The notes: generated by a model not told the origin, from the sequence alone. Counted from the first letter of the stretch, positions 25,388-34,465 are shown. The stretch: 64,000 nucleotides of DNA from Holophagae bacterium (GCA_030429565.1 JAUIFE010000005.1:487361-551360), one strand, 5' to 3'. A program made the numbers and translations.

Positions 25388-25888
25388 TTAGTCTTGCGGC
25401 CATAGAGAAAATCGAACGCGGGTGTCCAAAAAGCCGGCGATGGTCCAGCTCAGCGCGGACATCGCTTTTTCCGACCCACGATCAATGTGCAGTGATTCGC
25501 CCGATTGCAAACGCAGGAGACAATCAAACTGCTTGGGTGTGTCGTTGCCGTCATCCCTGTCGTACACACTACAACCTTGTAGAACCACCGACGTGACCTC
25601 GCTGAGTTGCGCTTCCAGCCGGCGATTCATCAATACCACGTTGGCTTTTTTGTTCAGAATTAGGTCGCGACGGCGCGTGGTGAACCACTGATGAACGATC
25701 AGGCACAAACCAAAAATGACCGCGATGAGCTGGATGGAGACGTCGTCTTGTTGGGTAAAGGCCCAACCGATAACGGTCGAGGCTGAAACCGTGACGGCCG
25801 CAAGGCGAATGCCGCGATAGGGAAAATCGGTTCGTAGGTGCAGTCGTAAGGGTGTGCGTTGCATGGTTTTGTACAAGGGGGACCTCAC
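25388..25888 (-). CDS. Small two-TM membrane protein, candidate immunity factor
   Basis: 166 residues from GTG 25888; ATG 25864 (MQRTPLRLHL) is an equally possible start and neither has a clear ribosome site. Residues about 25-65 contain two hydrophobic segments (GIRLAAVTVSASTVIGWAF and VSIQLIAVIFGLCLIVHQWF), followed by a basic TTRRRD turn and a soluble beta-rich tail. It directly follows toxin gene 25973-26902 in the same direction with an 84-base gap. Effector genes are usually followed by cognate immunity genes, so this is a candidate; a membrane protein would be an unusual partner for a nuclease. Confidence 0.6.
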   Translation of the reverse strand: MRSPLYKTMQRTPLRLHLRTDFPYRGIRLAAVTVSASTVIGWAFTQQDDVSIQLIAVIFGLCLIVHQWFTTRRRDLILNKKANVVLMNRRLEAQLSEVTSVVLQGCSVYDRDDGNDTPKQFDCLLRLQSGESLHIDRGSEKAMSALSWTIAGFLDTRVRFSLWPQD

Positions 25889-25972
25889 GCTTTAGTGAAA
25901 GAGTGCACTTGATCTTTTCAAGATAGGACACGCCCTTCGGCGCGAAGATGCCGGGCTGAGGGCCGGTGCCGG

Positions 25973-26902
25973 CTAAAATTCCTGCAGTCGTGCGTCGGTC
26001 CAGTAGTTGTCTTTTACCTCGTCGTACAGATCATCGTAACGGTCGCCGAACTTGAGGTGGGCATCGGTTTTGTCCATCTCAACGCCGGTGCGCAGGTAAC
26101 CCTGATCGGTCATGGTGGATTGAAGGTCACGACTTAAGACGGCTTCACGCGAGTTACCGGTCGTACTGGCGCGCACGTGGTCGCCAGGATCCATTTGCAC
26201 CGCGCCGCCGTCGTTTTTAGGGACCCGTGGGTTGGAGGCGTCGGCGGGGGTGTGGTTCGATTCGGAGGTGCCGCCGTCGGCCCGGTTTTCGGGTTTTTTG
26301 GTGTCGCGGTGGGCGCCCGCCCTTTTCTTCTCGTCGGGGATGGTTTTCTTGCGGTATTTGGGTTTGCAACCTTCGATGTTTTTATCGAGCACTCGTTGCT
26401 CGGCGCGACCCAGCATTTCCTTGTTGTTGCGTTTGAACAAACCCTTAATGCGTTCCAGGTAGGTTTCGACGGTGGTGTCCCATTTGAGGTTTTGGGCGTC
26501 CAAACGCGCCATGATCTTTTTGATGCGCGCTGCGGTTTTGGGATCCATCGCGTGTTGCGTGTGTTTGAACATCGCCTTCAACGACTTCAAACGATCCTGC
26601 ATCTTTTGAATCGTTTTAAAGTGTTTGGTGAGTTTGATCGGTTTGCCAAGCGCGTCACCCACATAGGGCACCATTGACACCACCGATAAGCCCGCGCCGA
26701 GAAAATCGCCGGCGGCCAGACTCAACACGCCGCCGATGATGTCGGAGGTTGGCGTGGGATCGAACAGACCGGCGATATCGGCGACGCCCTGAGCCACGGA
26801 AAGTGTCATCTCTCGATCTAAACGCAGCATGAGGTCTTCCATGCGCGTGCTGAGACTGTCGGGAATCTCAAGCGGCGCCGTGGGACTGTGTTCCAAACCC
26901 AT
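25973..26902 (-). CDS. T6SS-linked polymorphic toxin with nuclease-like C-terminus (B)
   Basis: 309 residues; GGAG before the ATG. Residues about 45-100 form a hydrophobic pre-toxin segment (FDPTPTSDIIGGVLSL...VSMVPYVGDALGK) seen in many polymorphic toxins. A helical linker (FKTIQKMQDRLKSLKAMFKH) follows. The C-terminal domain carries GAHRDT, ESNHTPADASNP, VQMDPGDHVRAST and KFGDRYDDLYDE. This pattern matches a common toxin domain typically written ESxHxPA...QMDxxDH; the conserved His/Asp residues suggest a metal-dependent nuclease, but activity is not shown. It is a clear paralog of 27566-28495. Probably delivered by the VgrG/PAAR spike encoded upstream. Confidence 0.8.
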   Translation of the reverse strand: MGLEHSPTAPLEIPDSLSTRMEDLMLRLDREMTLSVAQGVADIAGLFDPTPTSDIIGGVLSLAAGDFLGAGLSVVSMVPYVGDALGKPIKLTKHFKTIQKMQDRLKSLKAMFKHTQHAMDPKTAARIKKIMARLDAQNLKWDTTVETYLERIKGLFKRNNKEMLGRAEQRVLDKNIEGCKPKYRKKTIPDEKKRAGAHRDTKKPENRADGGTSESNHTPADASNPRVPKNDGGAVQMDPGDHVRASTTGNSREAVLSRDLQSTMTDQGYLRTGVEMDKTDAHLKFGDRYDDLYDEVKDNYWTDARLQEF

Positions 26903-27063
26903 AAGCCGTTCTCCATTAAATAATGAAACACAGCGATTCTCTGCGGCGAAATCGCGGCGTTTCGATAAAGTAGGTTTTGGTGGTCGCGTGCCTATATGAC
27001 GCCCGACACCTTGGTCTCCCGCTCGGCTTTAGCACCGTGGCGGGTGATCGACCGGGTTGCTCC

Positions 27064-27555
27064 TTATTGGTCGCCCAGTTGTTTCATCAAATGCAGCATC
27101 GCGTTTTTGCGCATCTCTTCGTAGTTGTCCCAATAACCACGGCAAAAGGCCATGACCGAACGCGGTGGCCGTTGCGGTTCACTGTCGGCAGTCGGTGCCC
27201 AAGCACAGACACCCAAACGGTCCGAGCGCAAATCACCCAGCGTTTCTTCAATCAAGTCGGGATCGGTTTCCAAAAACTCTTCGCGCAAACGCTGGTACGG
27301 TTGGTCGAGTAGGGTCGCGCCGCCCAACGTCGGCTTGGCCGGCTGCCAAATCTCAACCGCCTCAACCGTGTCGTTTTTTGCTTCGTAAAAAACGTGCACG
27401 CGCGCTTTGGGGAACTCGTCGGTATCGGTCAAACTAAACATATTCTTGCGAAAGGGTTCGGCCGGTTCGCTCATGACGCGGCGTACTTCCTCGCGCGTCA
27501 TGCCGAAGTTAATCGGGCCGACGCTTTTAAAGGGGACGATCTCTAAATTTGCCAT
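27064..27555 (-). CDS. Putative immunity protein of toxin A
   Basis: 163 residues from ATG 27555, ten bases after toxin A; the AGAGGC ribosome site precedes it. It opens IVPFKSVGPINFGMTREEVRRVM, a beta-strand and helix pattern common in small cytoplasmic proteins next to contact-dependent and T6SS toxins, then a basic/acidic mixed region (RVHVFYEAKNDTVEAVEIW). No signal peptide or membrane segment. Position between the two toxin genes and immediate downstream spacing support the immunity call. The identity of the immunity fold is not certain. Confidence 0.65.
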   Translation of the reverse strand: MANLEIVPFKSVGPINFGMTREEVRRVMSEPAEPFRKNMFSLTDTDEFPKARVHVFYEAKNDTVEAVEIWQPAKPTLGGATLLDQPYQRLREEFLETDPDLIEETLGDLRSDRLGVCAWAPTADSEPQRPPRSVMAFCRGYWDNYEEMRKNAMLHLMKQLGDQ

Positions 27556-27565
27556 AGTGTGCCTC

Positions 27566-28495
27566 TTAAAATTCATCCAGACGGGCGTCGGTCCAGTAGT
27601 TGTTTTGCAGGTCGTCGAATTGGGGATCGTAGCGGTCGCCGAACTTGAGCGCCGAATCGGTACGGTCCATTTCCACCGCTTCGGGCAAGAATCCCTGGCT
27701 ATTCATTTCGGCCTGCACGTCGCGGTACAGTTTCGCTTCGTGCGAACTGCCGGTTGTGCCCGCGCGCGCGTGGTCGCGCGAGTCCATTTGGAACGCGCCG
27801 CCGTTGTCGGTGCTCACCGTTGGGTTCGACGCGTTGGCAGGCGAGTGGTTCGATTCCGCGTAGGTGCCCTCGGGTCGGTTATCGGGACCTTTGGTGTCGC
27901 GGTGGGCCCCCGTTTTCTTTTCATCATCGGGTACGGTTGGGCGTTGGTGTTTGTTGGCACAGCCTTCGACGTTTTGCCGGCGCACGCGGTCTTCGGCGTT
28001 GTCGAGCAGTTCGCGGTTTTTACCTTTAAACAAACCCTTGAGCCGGTCTTCCACCGCGCTGACCGCCGAATCCCACTTCTGGTTTATCGCGTCCATTTCA
28101 GAGATCAGCTTTTTGATGCGTCGTGCCGTGGCCGGATCCAGCGACTTCTCAATATGTTTGAAAATTGCTTTCATCGATTTGAGTCGGTCTTGCATTTTCT
28201 CAATGGCGCGAAACAGTTTGGCCAGCTTGCCGGTTTTCCCGACCGCGTCACCCAGGTACGGCACAATCGAAACCGCCGACAGGCCCGCGCCGACGAAATC
28301 ACCGCGCCACAAACTAAACAAACCGCCGGCGACGTCGGAGATCGGCGTTGGGTCAAAGATGCCGGCAATGTCCAACACGCCCTGGGTGACCTCGGCACCC
28401 AGTTCGCCCTTGAGTTTGTCGAGCAAGTCCTCCAAACGGGTGCCCATGCTGTCGGGAATGACCAAATCACCAGTGGTATTGCGTGATAAACCCAT
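27566..28495 (-). CDS. T6SS-linked polymorphic toxin with nuclease-like C-terminus (A)
   Basis: 309 residues, same length and architecture as toxin B (25973-26902); GAGAGG lies before the ATG. Pre-toxin region FDPTPISDVAGGLFSL...VSIVPYLGDAVGK, a helical linker, and the C-terminal domain with GAHRDTKGPDN, ESNHSPANASNP, FQMDSRDHARAGTT and KFGDRYDPQFDD. The His and Asp residues of the nuclease-like pattern are conserved between A and B, while linker and tail differ. The gene is 53 bases after the DUF4123 adaptor gene, which typically loads the effector onto VgrG. Its candidate immunity gene follows at 27555. Confidence 0.82.
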   Translation of the reverse strand: MGLSRNTTGDLVIPDSMGTRLEDLLDKLKGELGAEVTQGVLDIAGIFDPTPISDVAGGLFSLWRGDFVGAGLSAVSIVPYLGDAVGKTGKLAKLFRAIEKMQDRLKSMKAIFKHIEKSLDPATARRIKKLISEMDAINQKWDSAVSAVEDRLKGLFKGKNRELLDNAEDRVRRQNVEGCANKHQRPTVPDDEKKTGAHRDTKGPDNRPEGTYAESNHSPANASNPTVSTDNGGAFQMDSRDHARAGTTGSSHEAKLYRDVQAEMNSQGFLPEAVEMDRTDSALKFGDRYDPQFDDLQNNYWTDARLDEF

Positions 28496-28548
28496 GTTGT
28501 CCTCTCAGGTCAGGCGACGGACCGCGCGGGCGATCCGTCGCGGCGGCG

Positions 28549-29460
28549 TCAGTCCTCGAACCAGGCCGAGGGGTCGCCTTTAGCGATGATTTTCATCCAA
28601 TGGTCGTCGGAGATGCGGTCCAACAACGTGTGTAGTTTTTTCTCTTGCGGGATTTCATCGTCGTCGAGAATGGCGCGAACCTGCTCGTCTTTGTCGAAAT
28701 CAGGGGCAAATCGGAACATCATCCCCACAAAACCCATAATGTCTTTGGCCAAAACGAAACCGTTGCGGCGCGCGCGTTTAATACCGGCTTCACACCACAT
28801 TTCCAAGGTGTCGGGATCGATCTTGTGGACTTTGGGGAATTCGTCGAGGATAAAGGCGATCACTTCTTTGAGGAACCGTTCCTCGTCGTAGGTGAAAAAG
28901 GCACTGTTGTGCGCTTCGCTGAGGCGCATGGTGCGGTACGGATACTTTTCGTTTTCGATACGCGAATGATAGGTGTAGTGGACCAAACTCAGTTGTTGGG
29001 TGCCGGCCGTGATTTGGCGAACCGGTCCGAAGAAGCTGCGCAACTCCGGCGCGGTGGAACTGAGCAGGAACGGGCTTAAAATGCGTGGATCGTAATAGCG
29101 GAACAGGTACTTGATTTTGTCCAAGCCCGCAATGTGTTCAAAGCGTTGAAAGTGGGCGTGTAGCTCGGTCAGGTTGGCCTTGCTCTCGAGGAAAAATCCC
29201 CAGGGCTCGGCAAACAAGTCCTCGCGCACCCAATCGACCAGCGAGGCATCGGCGTGGAACAGCCAGGGTGCGCTCATGTGGCGACCCTTGTCCTTGGGGC
29301 CGCCGTGCAGGCAGATCGAGGGATAGTTTTCGGCTTTTTTGAGGACGGGCGGCATTTGACAGGCGTCAATGACCGCGAACAGGCGTTTATGCTCGGCGGC
29401 ATCAAGGATTTCGCTCCAAGCGGCGGGCTCTTCGACCAATCCAGAATCGTGTTCTAACAT
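28549..29460 (-). CDS. DUF4123 T6SS effector adaptor/chaperone
   Basis: 303 residues from ATG 29460 (AGAGG five to six bases upstream). An upstream in-frame ATG at 29619 would add 53 Arg/Pro-rich residues and has no support. The N-terminal half fits DUF4123 (Tap-1/TEC): LFAVIDACQMP, APWLFHADASLVDWV, GFFLESKANLTELHAHFQRF, YLFRYYDPRILSPFL. The C-terminal half (about 170-303) is helical and less conserved. DUF4123 proteins bind an effector and hand it to the VgrG tip in the cytoplasm. Position between PAAR and toxin A fits exactly. Confidence 0.85.
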   Translation of the reverse strand: MLEHDSGLVEEPAAWSEILDAAEHKRLFAVIDACQMPPVLKKAENYPSICLHGGPKDKGRHMSAPWLFHADASLVDWVREDLFAEPWGFFLESKANLTELHAHFQRFEHIAGLDKIKYLFRYYDPRILSPFLLSSTAPELRSFFGPVRQITAGTQQLSLVHYTYHSRIENEKYPYRTMRLSEAHNSAFFTYDEERFLKEVIAFILDEFPKVHKIDPDTLEMWCEAGIKRARRNGFVLAKDIMGFVGMMFRFAPDFDKDEQVRAILDDDEIPQEKKLHTLLDRISDDHWMKIIAKGDPSAWFED

Positions 29461-29672
29461 GTGTACCTCTTTCTGTGGCAAACGGGAAAATGCAGCCAGC
29501 CAAACGTTCGCCCCGAACAACAGGACCAGCCAGGTGGCACGGGTGACAGGGCGGCGCCGACGCTGCGGCACGGTTGTGGCACGCGCGGCGACGGCGCACC
29601 GTCGTGGGAACGGGTTCATGGTGTGCTTCTCCTAAGTATGGAAGATGGGGCACTCTACCATGAAACCCCGCG

Positions 29673-30068
29673 TCACCCGCCGATGACCACGTTACTGGAG
29701 CCGCTGACGATTTTGCCGCCATGCGCCATTTGATCGCCGAAACGGGCCGCCGGTAGGCCTTCGATAAACACCGAACCGCTGCCAAAGGCGACGAGATCGG
29801 CGCCACCGCCGGCACCGGCGCCGGCTGGACCTTGGTCGCATTTGCCGTTGTCACAATCGGAACCGGCCATGCCGGCGCCGCCGCTTTTGGCCGACGACAT
29901 CGTCGCCGGTGCCGCCGCCGAGCCGGGACACATGGCCATGTCGCCAACGCGCGCCGCCGCTTGTTTGTTGATCACCACGCTGACCGCGCCTTGGTACAGG
30001 GCGCCTTTGCCGTGCATCGGCAAAGGGCAAACGGTGCTGTCGCTAAATCGGGCTGCAGGTTTTCCCAT
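29673..30068 (-). CDS. PAAR-domain spike-tip protein
   Basis: 131 residues; GGAGG precedes the ATG. N-terminal KPAARFSD, then SVVINKQAAARVGDMAMCPGSA, and later SVFIEGLPAARFGDQMAHGGKI...SSNVVIGG: the repeated PAAR motif that forms a sharp beta-stranded cone on the VgrG trimer. A Gly/Ala-rich middle (SGGAGMAGSDCDNGKC) is inserted between the two halves. It is encoded 15 bases after VgrG in the same operon. No extra toxin domain is fused, so it is a simple tip. Confidence 0.92.
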   Translation of the reverse strand: MGKPAARFSDSTVCPLPMHGKGALYQGAVSVVINKQAAARVGDMAMCPGSAAAPATMSSAKSGGAGMAGSDCDNGKCDQGPAGAGAGGGADLVAFGSGSVFIEGLPAARFGDQMAHGGKIVSGSSNVVIGG

Positions 30069-30083
30069 GATTTCCTCCGTGCG

Positions 30084-32435
30084 TCAGTTCAAGCTAATCA
30101 TGGCACCTTTGACGGTGACATTACCCTTGGCGTTGATGTTCACGGCGGCCCCTTCCAGGTTGAGCGGCCCCTTGGACTTAACATTGATCGTGGTGCCCTC
30201 GATGTTAATCACACCGGCTTTGTTCATGGAAATCTTGGCGCCGCCGCACTTAAGACCCAGTAACATGCCCGCCATGATTTTGCGCATGACCATACACTCC
30301 TCGCTGTGGGAAATGCCCACCGCCGTGTTGAGCATGCCGCCGACTTGGACCGCGTAGGCGCCCGCTACCGTGACCGCCTTGGCCTGCATGACGTTTTCCA
30401 CCGAAGCCTTGGCGACGTTGACCATGTTGACCTTGCCGATGTTCATCGAGTTGTTCTCGGCGATGTTGACATTTTTGTTGCCGGCTATGAGCTGCACTTT
30501 ACTGCCGCCGATGGTTTCGCGTTTGATGTTACCGATGGTTTCGGCTTTGTCGTTGCCAACCACCGTACTGTGGTTGTTGCCCACCAGTTGCGTGTGGTCG
30601 TTGCCAATGGTTTCGGCATGGTCGACCCCAATCGAGGTGGCGCGGTTGACGCCGATTTGGCTGACCTCGGTGTTGCCGACGACCGTGTTGCGCACGTTGC
30701 CGATGATGCTGACCTGGTCGTTGCCGATCTGTTCCGTGTGGTTGTTGCCGACCGCCAAGGCACGGTCATTGCCGACTGCTGTGCCTTGGTCGACGCCGAC
30801 GCGAATCGACTGGTTGTTGCCGACATTGAGGCCTTGGTTGTTGCCGACCGTCATCAGACGGGTGTTGCCCACCGCCAGGTTTTGGTTGTTGCCGACCGAG
30901 GTTGCTTGGTTGTTGCCGACATTGCGGCTCTGATCGTTGACCACCAAAATTTGCATGTCCTTTTGCGAGCGGATGTCGAACATCTCTTTGCCGTCGCTGT
31001 CGTCGAAAATGATGTGGTGATCTTTGATGGTTTTAATCGCGTTTTGGTATTTTTCGGCCGGTCCCAATGGTGCCGCTTGGCTGTCGTTATACACTCGGCC
31101 GCAGACGACCGGGTGATCCGGGTTGCCCATCAAAAACTCGACCAAGACCTCGTGCCCGACACGCGGGATGAACTGAATGCCGTAATCGCGACCCGCGTAG
31201 TTGTTGCTGACGCGCACCCACATCGAGGATCGGTCGTTGCCGGGTCCCTCGCGGTCCCAGTGGAACTGCAATTTACAGCGGCCCATTTGGTCCAGGTAAA
31301 CCTCACTGCCGCCGGGTCCGGTGATCGTTGCCGTTTGCAGGCCGTGCACGCGTGGCCGCGGCGTTTCGAAACGTGGACGGAAGACGTTGCCGGTTGGGCA
31401 GGATTCGGTCCAGCACTTGAAGTCGCCCTGTTCACCTTCAATGCGCAGGGCCTTAATCATCCAGGTCGTGTTGAGTTCTTCATCGAAGTGGTTCTCGAGG
31501 ATAAAAGTATGGCCGGTGGCGAAGGAGCGGGTGTTGCCGTGGGTGCTAAGGGCGCACATTTCGGCCAAGTGGGATTCGGCGCGAATTTTAGCCATGCGAT
31601 CGCCCATGCCGCCTTCGGCGAACAGGGTGTTGTGGTCGTATACCTCGAGATTGGCGAGCGATGCCGGTGAGGCGTTGACTTGGCCCGAGCGCAGTTGTGT
31701 CGACGAGGTTTGGTAGTTGTAGTCGTGGCAGGCGACCGCGCCCGAAACCACGTTTAAGATGAACTCGGCCGACATTACCACTTCTTCGTCTTTTTCCTTG
31801 ACCTGCCCTTCTTCGTCGTAGGTTGCCACCGCGTGTGGGACACAGGGCTGGTGCGCCGAAGGGGCGTCGGCAAAAATGATGTTTTGGCTGTTGTGGTCGT
31901 AAAAGAAATAAGCGCCTTCGTCTTCCAGCAGGCGTTTGACGAAATGCAAATCACTTTCGTCGTACTGCACGCAGTACTCGCGTTCCGGGAAACTGTCGAC
32001 GGTGCGCCACTCGAACGACACACCCATCGCGCCGCAGACTTCGCTGATAATGTCTTTGGCGTTTTTGTTCTGAAATATACGCGAGCGTTTGGTTTTGGCC
32101 AGCAGCGACATTTTCGGTTTGATTTCAAGGCGGTAGCGGAATTGTTGTTGGGTGGGATCGTCCGTATCGTGGAAGCCGCCGCGCATTTGGCGCACTTGGG
32201 TGACGATGCCGTTTAAGGGGCGAACCTCGCCTTGTTTGTCGCCGGCCATAATGTGAATACCCGCGAATTGGTTGATAAAGGTGGCGGCTGGGACCAAACC
32301 CTGCGATTCGATTTCGACCCAAAGTAAACCGATCTGGTGAACCCGTTCTTCTAAGCCGTAGCGCAGAATTTTGATCTTCTCACCGGGACCGCGCCACAGA
32401 ACATCGTCGACGTTATGCTGGTGGAAAACAGTCAT
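30084..32435 (-). CDS. vgrG: T6SS spike protein VgrG with octad-repeat needle
   Basis: 783 residues. The gp27-like base is visible (QLGLLWVEIES, INQFAGIHIMAGDKQ, REYCVQYDESDLHFVKRLLEDEGAYFFY), followed by the gp5 OB-fold region (MGRCKLQFHWDREGPGNDRSSMWVRV; PRVGHEVLVEFLMGNPDHPVVCGRVYN). Residues about 490-640 are a long beta-helical needle built of 8-residue VGNNxxxx repeats. The C-terminus (about 645-783) holds more beta-prism-like segments (KAVTVAGAYAV, INVKSKGPLNLEGAAVNINAKG). It should assemble as a trimer and pierce target cells. It heads the minus-strand T6SS operon. Confidence 0.95.
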   Translation of the reverse strand: MTVFHQHNVDDVLWRGPGEKIKILRYGLEERVHQIGLLWVEIESQGLVPAATFINQFAGIHIMAGDKQGEVRPLNGIVTQVRQMRGGFHDTDDPTQQQFRYRLEIKPKMSLLAKTKRSRIFQNKNAKDIISEVCGAMGVSFEWRTVDSFPEREYCVQYDESDLHFVKRLLEDEGAYFFYDHNSQNIIFADAPSAHQPCVPHAVATYDEEGQVKEKDEEVVMSAEFILNVVSGAVACHDYNYQTSSTQLRSGQVNASPASLANLEVYDHNTLFAEGGMGDRMAKIRAESHLAEMCALSTHGNTRSFATGHTFILENHFDEELNTTWMIKALRIEGEQGDFKCWTESCPTGNVFRPRFETPRPRVHGLQTATITGPGGSEVYLDQMGRCKLQFHWDREGPGNDRSSMWVRVSNNYAGRDYGIQFIPRVGHEVLVEFLMGNPDHPVVCGRVYNDSQAAPLGPAEKYQNAIKTIKDHHIIFDDSDGKEMFDIRSQKDMQILVVNDQSRNVGNNQATSVGNNQNLAVGNTRLMTVGNNQGLNVGNNQSIRVGVDQGTAVGNDRALAVGNNHTEQIGNDQVSIIGNVRNTVVGNTEVSQIGVNRATSIGVDHAETIGNDHTQLVGNNHSTVVGNDKAETIGNIKRETIGGSKVQLIAGNKNVNIAENNSMNIGKVNMVNVAKASVENVMQAKAVTVAGAYAVQVGGMLNTAVGISHSEECMVMRKIMAGMLLGLKCGGAKISMNKAGVINIEGTTINVKSKGPLNLEGAAVNINAKGNVTVKGAMISLN
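30513..30960 (-). repeat. 24-base / 8-residue repeat region inside vgrG
   Basis: About 18 tandem units of 24 bases encode VGNNQxxx, VGNDHxxx or IGNxxxxx octads. The encoded structure is the triangular beta-prism needle. On the other strand the same periodicity creates long artificial reading frames. Confidence 0.85.
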
Positions 32436-32979
32436 AGAAGGACCCTCTTTTTTGTAAAGCGATAAGGTGGTGGATGGTTGGTTTCGACGAAAAATGGCGG
32501 ATATAAGTTGCCATTCCGACTAAAAAGATAAGCGTCGGTCGCCTTATAAGATAAATCTCGTTAGTGAGAAAAAATGGATGCGTTAAAAAACCCTCTGTGA
32601 ACTCAACCCTGATGCTGATCCAATCCGTCCTGCGCGTCAAACCTGGAATCCTCTGCGAGATTTCCCGACAAATCGATGAAAAAAGCCGATCTGACGTTTT
32701 TGTTTGGCGGCGCGGACCGACGCGCGGCATCAATAAAATAACAGTTGATGTTCTTACAAAGATTACGACAGAAGCGCCAAATTTCTTCATAAAAAAAAAT
32801 GAATTTGCGTTTTTTCTCGCGATTTGATTGGTTGGGTTGTTGTAAGGTGTTGGCGATGTGATGTTTGTGCGAATGGCGAAAAAAAATGAAACGCACAGGC
32901 TGTGCCGGCGTAAACTGAGGTTGTGAATTCACAACCCGCAAAAAGTTTGATGGATGGGGCGACGCTAGAGGGGGGAACC
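32436..32979. other. Divergent intergenic region, vgrG / PoNi-like gene
   Basis: 544 bases, AT-richer than the flanks, especially 32750-32830. I see no gene or repeat. It must contain promoters for the two divergent units, but no hexamer pair stands out. AGGGGGGAACC precedes the ATG at 32980. Confidence 0.5.
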
Positions 32980-33819
32980 ATGACGCAGCGTGCGTTTTTT
33001 GCTTCTGAGGGATATTTTGCGCGCGATCTGCCGCGCCGTAAGAAGAGCATTGCCGAGTTTCAGGAATCACTGGCCGAGGCCGAAGCCAACAAAGGCGATA
33101 CCGGTCTTTATCTTTACCAACTGTTCATTCGTGGTTACAAGTTAACCGTGTCGGCTTATTCGGCCGGCGCGCCGCTGGACGAGGTCAAACACCACTTTGC
33201 CGACTGTCTCAAGACCTTGTGTGCCTACCAGCAAAGTCCGAGTTTCACGCCCTTGGATCTCACCGACCTGGAACACTACACTTACGCCGTTGAGGTCTTA
33301 GCGCTGTGTTTGTTGTGCGATGCGCCGCGCGAGTGGTTTGAGGCGGTAGTGAAAGTGATTGAAGCCGCACCCAAGGGCGCCGAGGCGCCGCGCGACTTCG
33401 TGCTCGATTACTTGGTGTCTTGTTGGGATCCGGCCCGTGAGCCGGTGGTGAACCTGCTGCATGCTGCGCCTTACCAAGCGCTGAAAGACGTGTGCGAAGC
33501 CGAAAACGACGAGGATCGTTTGGTCGCCGTGCTGCACTTCTTGGAGCGTTATCGCGAGGACACGGAAGCTTTGCCCTGGAGCGAGTCGCACATGACGGAT
33601 GACGGCCAATACTTTGGCTTTTGGTCCTTTGCCTTGGCCGCCGTCGTTCAGGACCTGGGTTTGGACGACACCGCCTTCGCCATGAACCTGTTGTATCCCG
33701 CCGACCTGGTCAAAGAACGCGAACCCGCCAAACCGATTGAGGTTGAACCGGTTGACATCAAGCCGCCGGAAATTACCAAACCCACCATGGAAGTGGGGGT
33801 CTCCATCGACGAGGCGTAA
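32980..33819 (+). CDS. PoNi-like immunity protein (DUF1910/DUF1911)
   Basis: 279 residues from ATG 32980. The N-terminal half (EGYFARDLPRRKKSIAEFQESL...LFIRGYKLTVSAYSAGAPLDEV) matches DUF1910. The second half has the DUF1911 hallmark QYFGFWSFALAAVVQDLGLDDTAF...LYPADL (usual form GYWSFE...DDS...YYPxDL). PoNi proteins neutralise PoNe DNase effectors of T6SS. No PoNe gene lies next to it: upstream is the divergent VgrG, downstream an unknown gene. So it may be an orphan immunity gene, or protect against something else. A proline-rich tail (KPIEVEPVDIKPPEITKP) follows the domain. Confidence 0.75.
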   Translation: MTQRAFFASEGYFARDLPRRKKSIAEFQESLAEAEANKGDTGLYLYQLFIRGYKLTVSAYSAGAPLDEVKHHFADCLKTLCAYQQSPSFTPLDLTDLEHYTYAVEVLALCLLCDAPREWFEAVVKVIEAAPKGAEAPRDFVLDYLVSCWDPAREPVVNLLHAAPYQALKDVCEAENDEDRLVAVLHFLERYREDTEALPWSESHMTDDGQYFGFWSFALAAVVQDLGLDDTAFAMNLLYPADLVKEREPAKPIEVEPVDIKPPEITKPTMEVGVSIDEA

Positions 33820-33824
33820 GGATC

Positions 33825-34364
33825 ATGCGCGAAACACCGGCCGAGATTAGATTGCGTTTCTTCGGGGTTAAGTTCGGAGATCCCAAGGAGTTCGTGTGGG
33901 CGGCGTCCCATTGGGGTGGCACGCCGCAACAAACTACGGCGCTTAATGAGGTCGATGCCTACCTCAGCAGTACCGTTCAAAACGGCGGCCATTCACTTCT
34001 ATTCGAGGGCTTGCGCACCTGCGTGTTTTACATCGACCAGGTTTACAAGCAGTTCGTTGATTCTGACGCGCTTCTGGTTTATGTTTTTCCGTCTGTAATG
34101 CAATTACAGGGGATGGCTGCCGACGATCTCGCTGTCTTTCGACGTGCCATCGAGCACTGTCCGCCAAAACGGCCGCCGCTTTATATCCTGAACAATTGGC
34201 AAGTGGATCTTCCTCATATCAACACGATTGACTGCAACGAGGTGGAAAAACGACACGGTCTTCGCCCGGAACTGGTAACCAGTTTAGGACGGCGCCCGAT
34301 GGCAGAACAGGAGGCGAGTTTTTATCGCTTTCTTAATTTCGTCCTAAAACGTATGGCAACCTGA
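33825..34364 (+). CDS. Protein of unknown function in operon with PoNi-like gene
   Basis: 179 residues, beginning five bases after the PoNi-like stop; AAGG precedes the ATG. It is mixed alpha/beta with VWAASHWGG, LLVYVFPSVMQLQGM and a helical C-terminus (ASFYRFLNFVLKRM). No signal peptide or membrane segment. Close spacing makes co-transcription with the PoNi-like gene likely. I do not recognise a family. Confidence 0.65.
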   Translation: MRETPAEIRLRFFGVKFGDPKEFVWAASHWGGTPQQTTALNEVDAYLSSTVQNGGHSLLFEGLRTCVFYIDQVYKQFVDSDALLVYVFPSVMQLQGMAADDLAVFRRAIEHCPPKRPPLYILNNWQVDLPHINTIDCNEVEKRHGLRPELVTSLGRRPMAEQEASFYRFLNFVLKRMAT

Positions 34365-34465
34365 TGGCGGCCCTGTCACGCTCTGTCAGAGTACGAATTC
34401 AAAGAAGGCTGCGTTGACGGAACCTTCGCTACACCGCCGCAACTGTGAAAAAATGGTCGCCTACT

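Noticed and set aside
27407..28486. 359-codon plus-strand frame opposite toxin A
   Set aside because: Lies entirely over toxin A and its immunity gene, with Arg/Val-rich composition and no similarity; antisense shadow.
29461..29619. N-terminal extension of the DUF4123 protein
   Set aside because: In-frame but Arg/Pro-rich and without ribosome site; ATG 29460 has AGAGG at good spacing.
30306..31670. Long open frame on the plus strand opposite vgrG (454 codons)
   Set aside because: It mirrors the 24-base repeat of vgrG; composition (Val/Asp/Ala-rich) and lack of ribosome site show it is an artefact.
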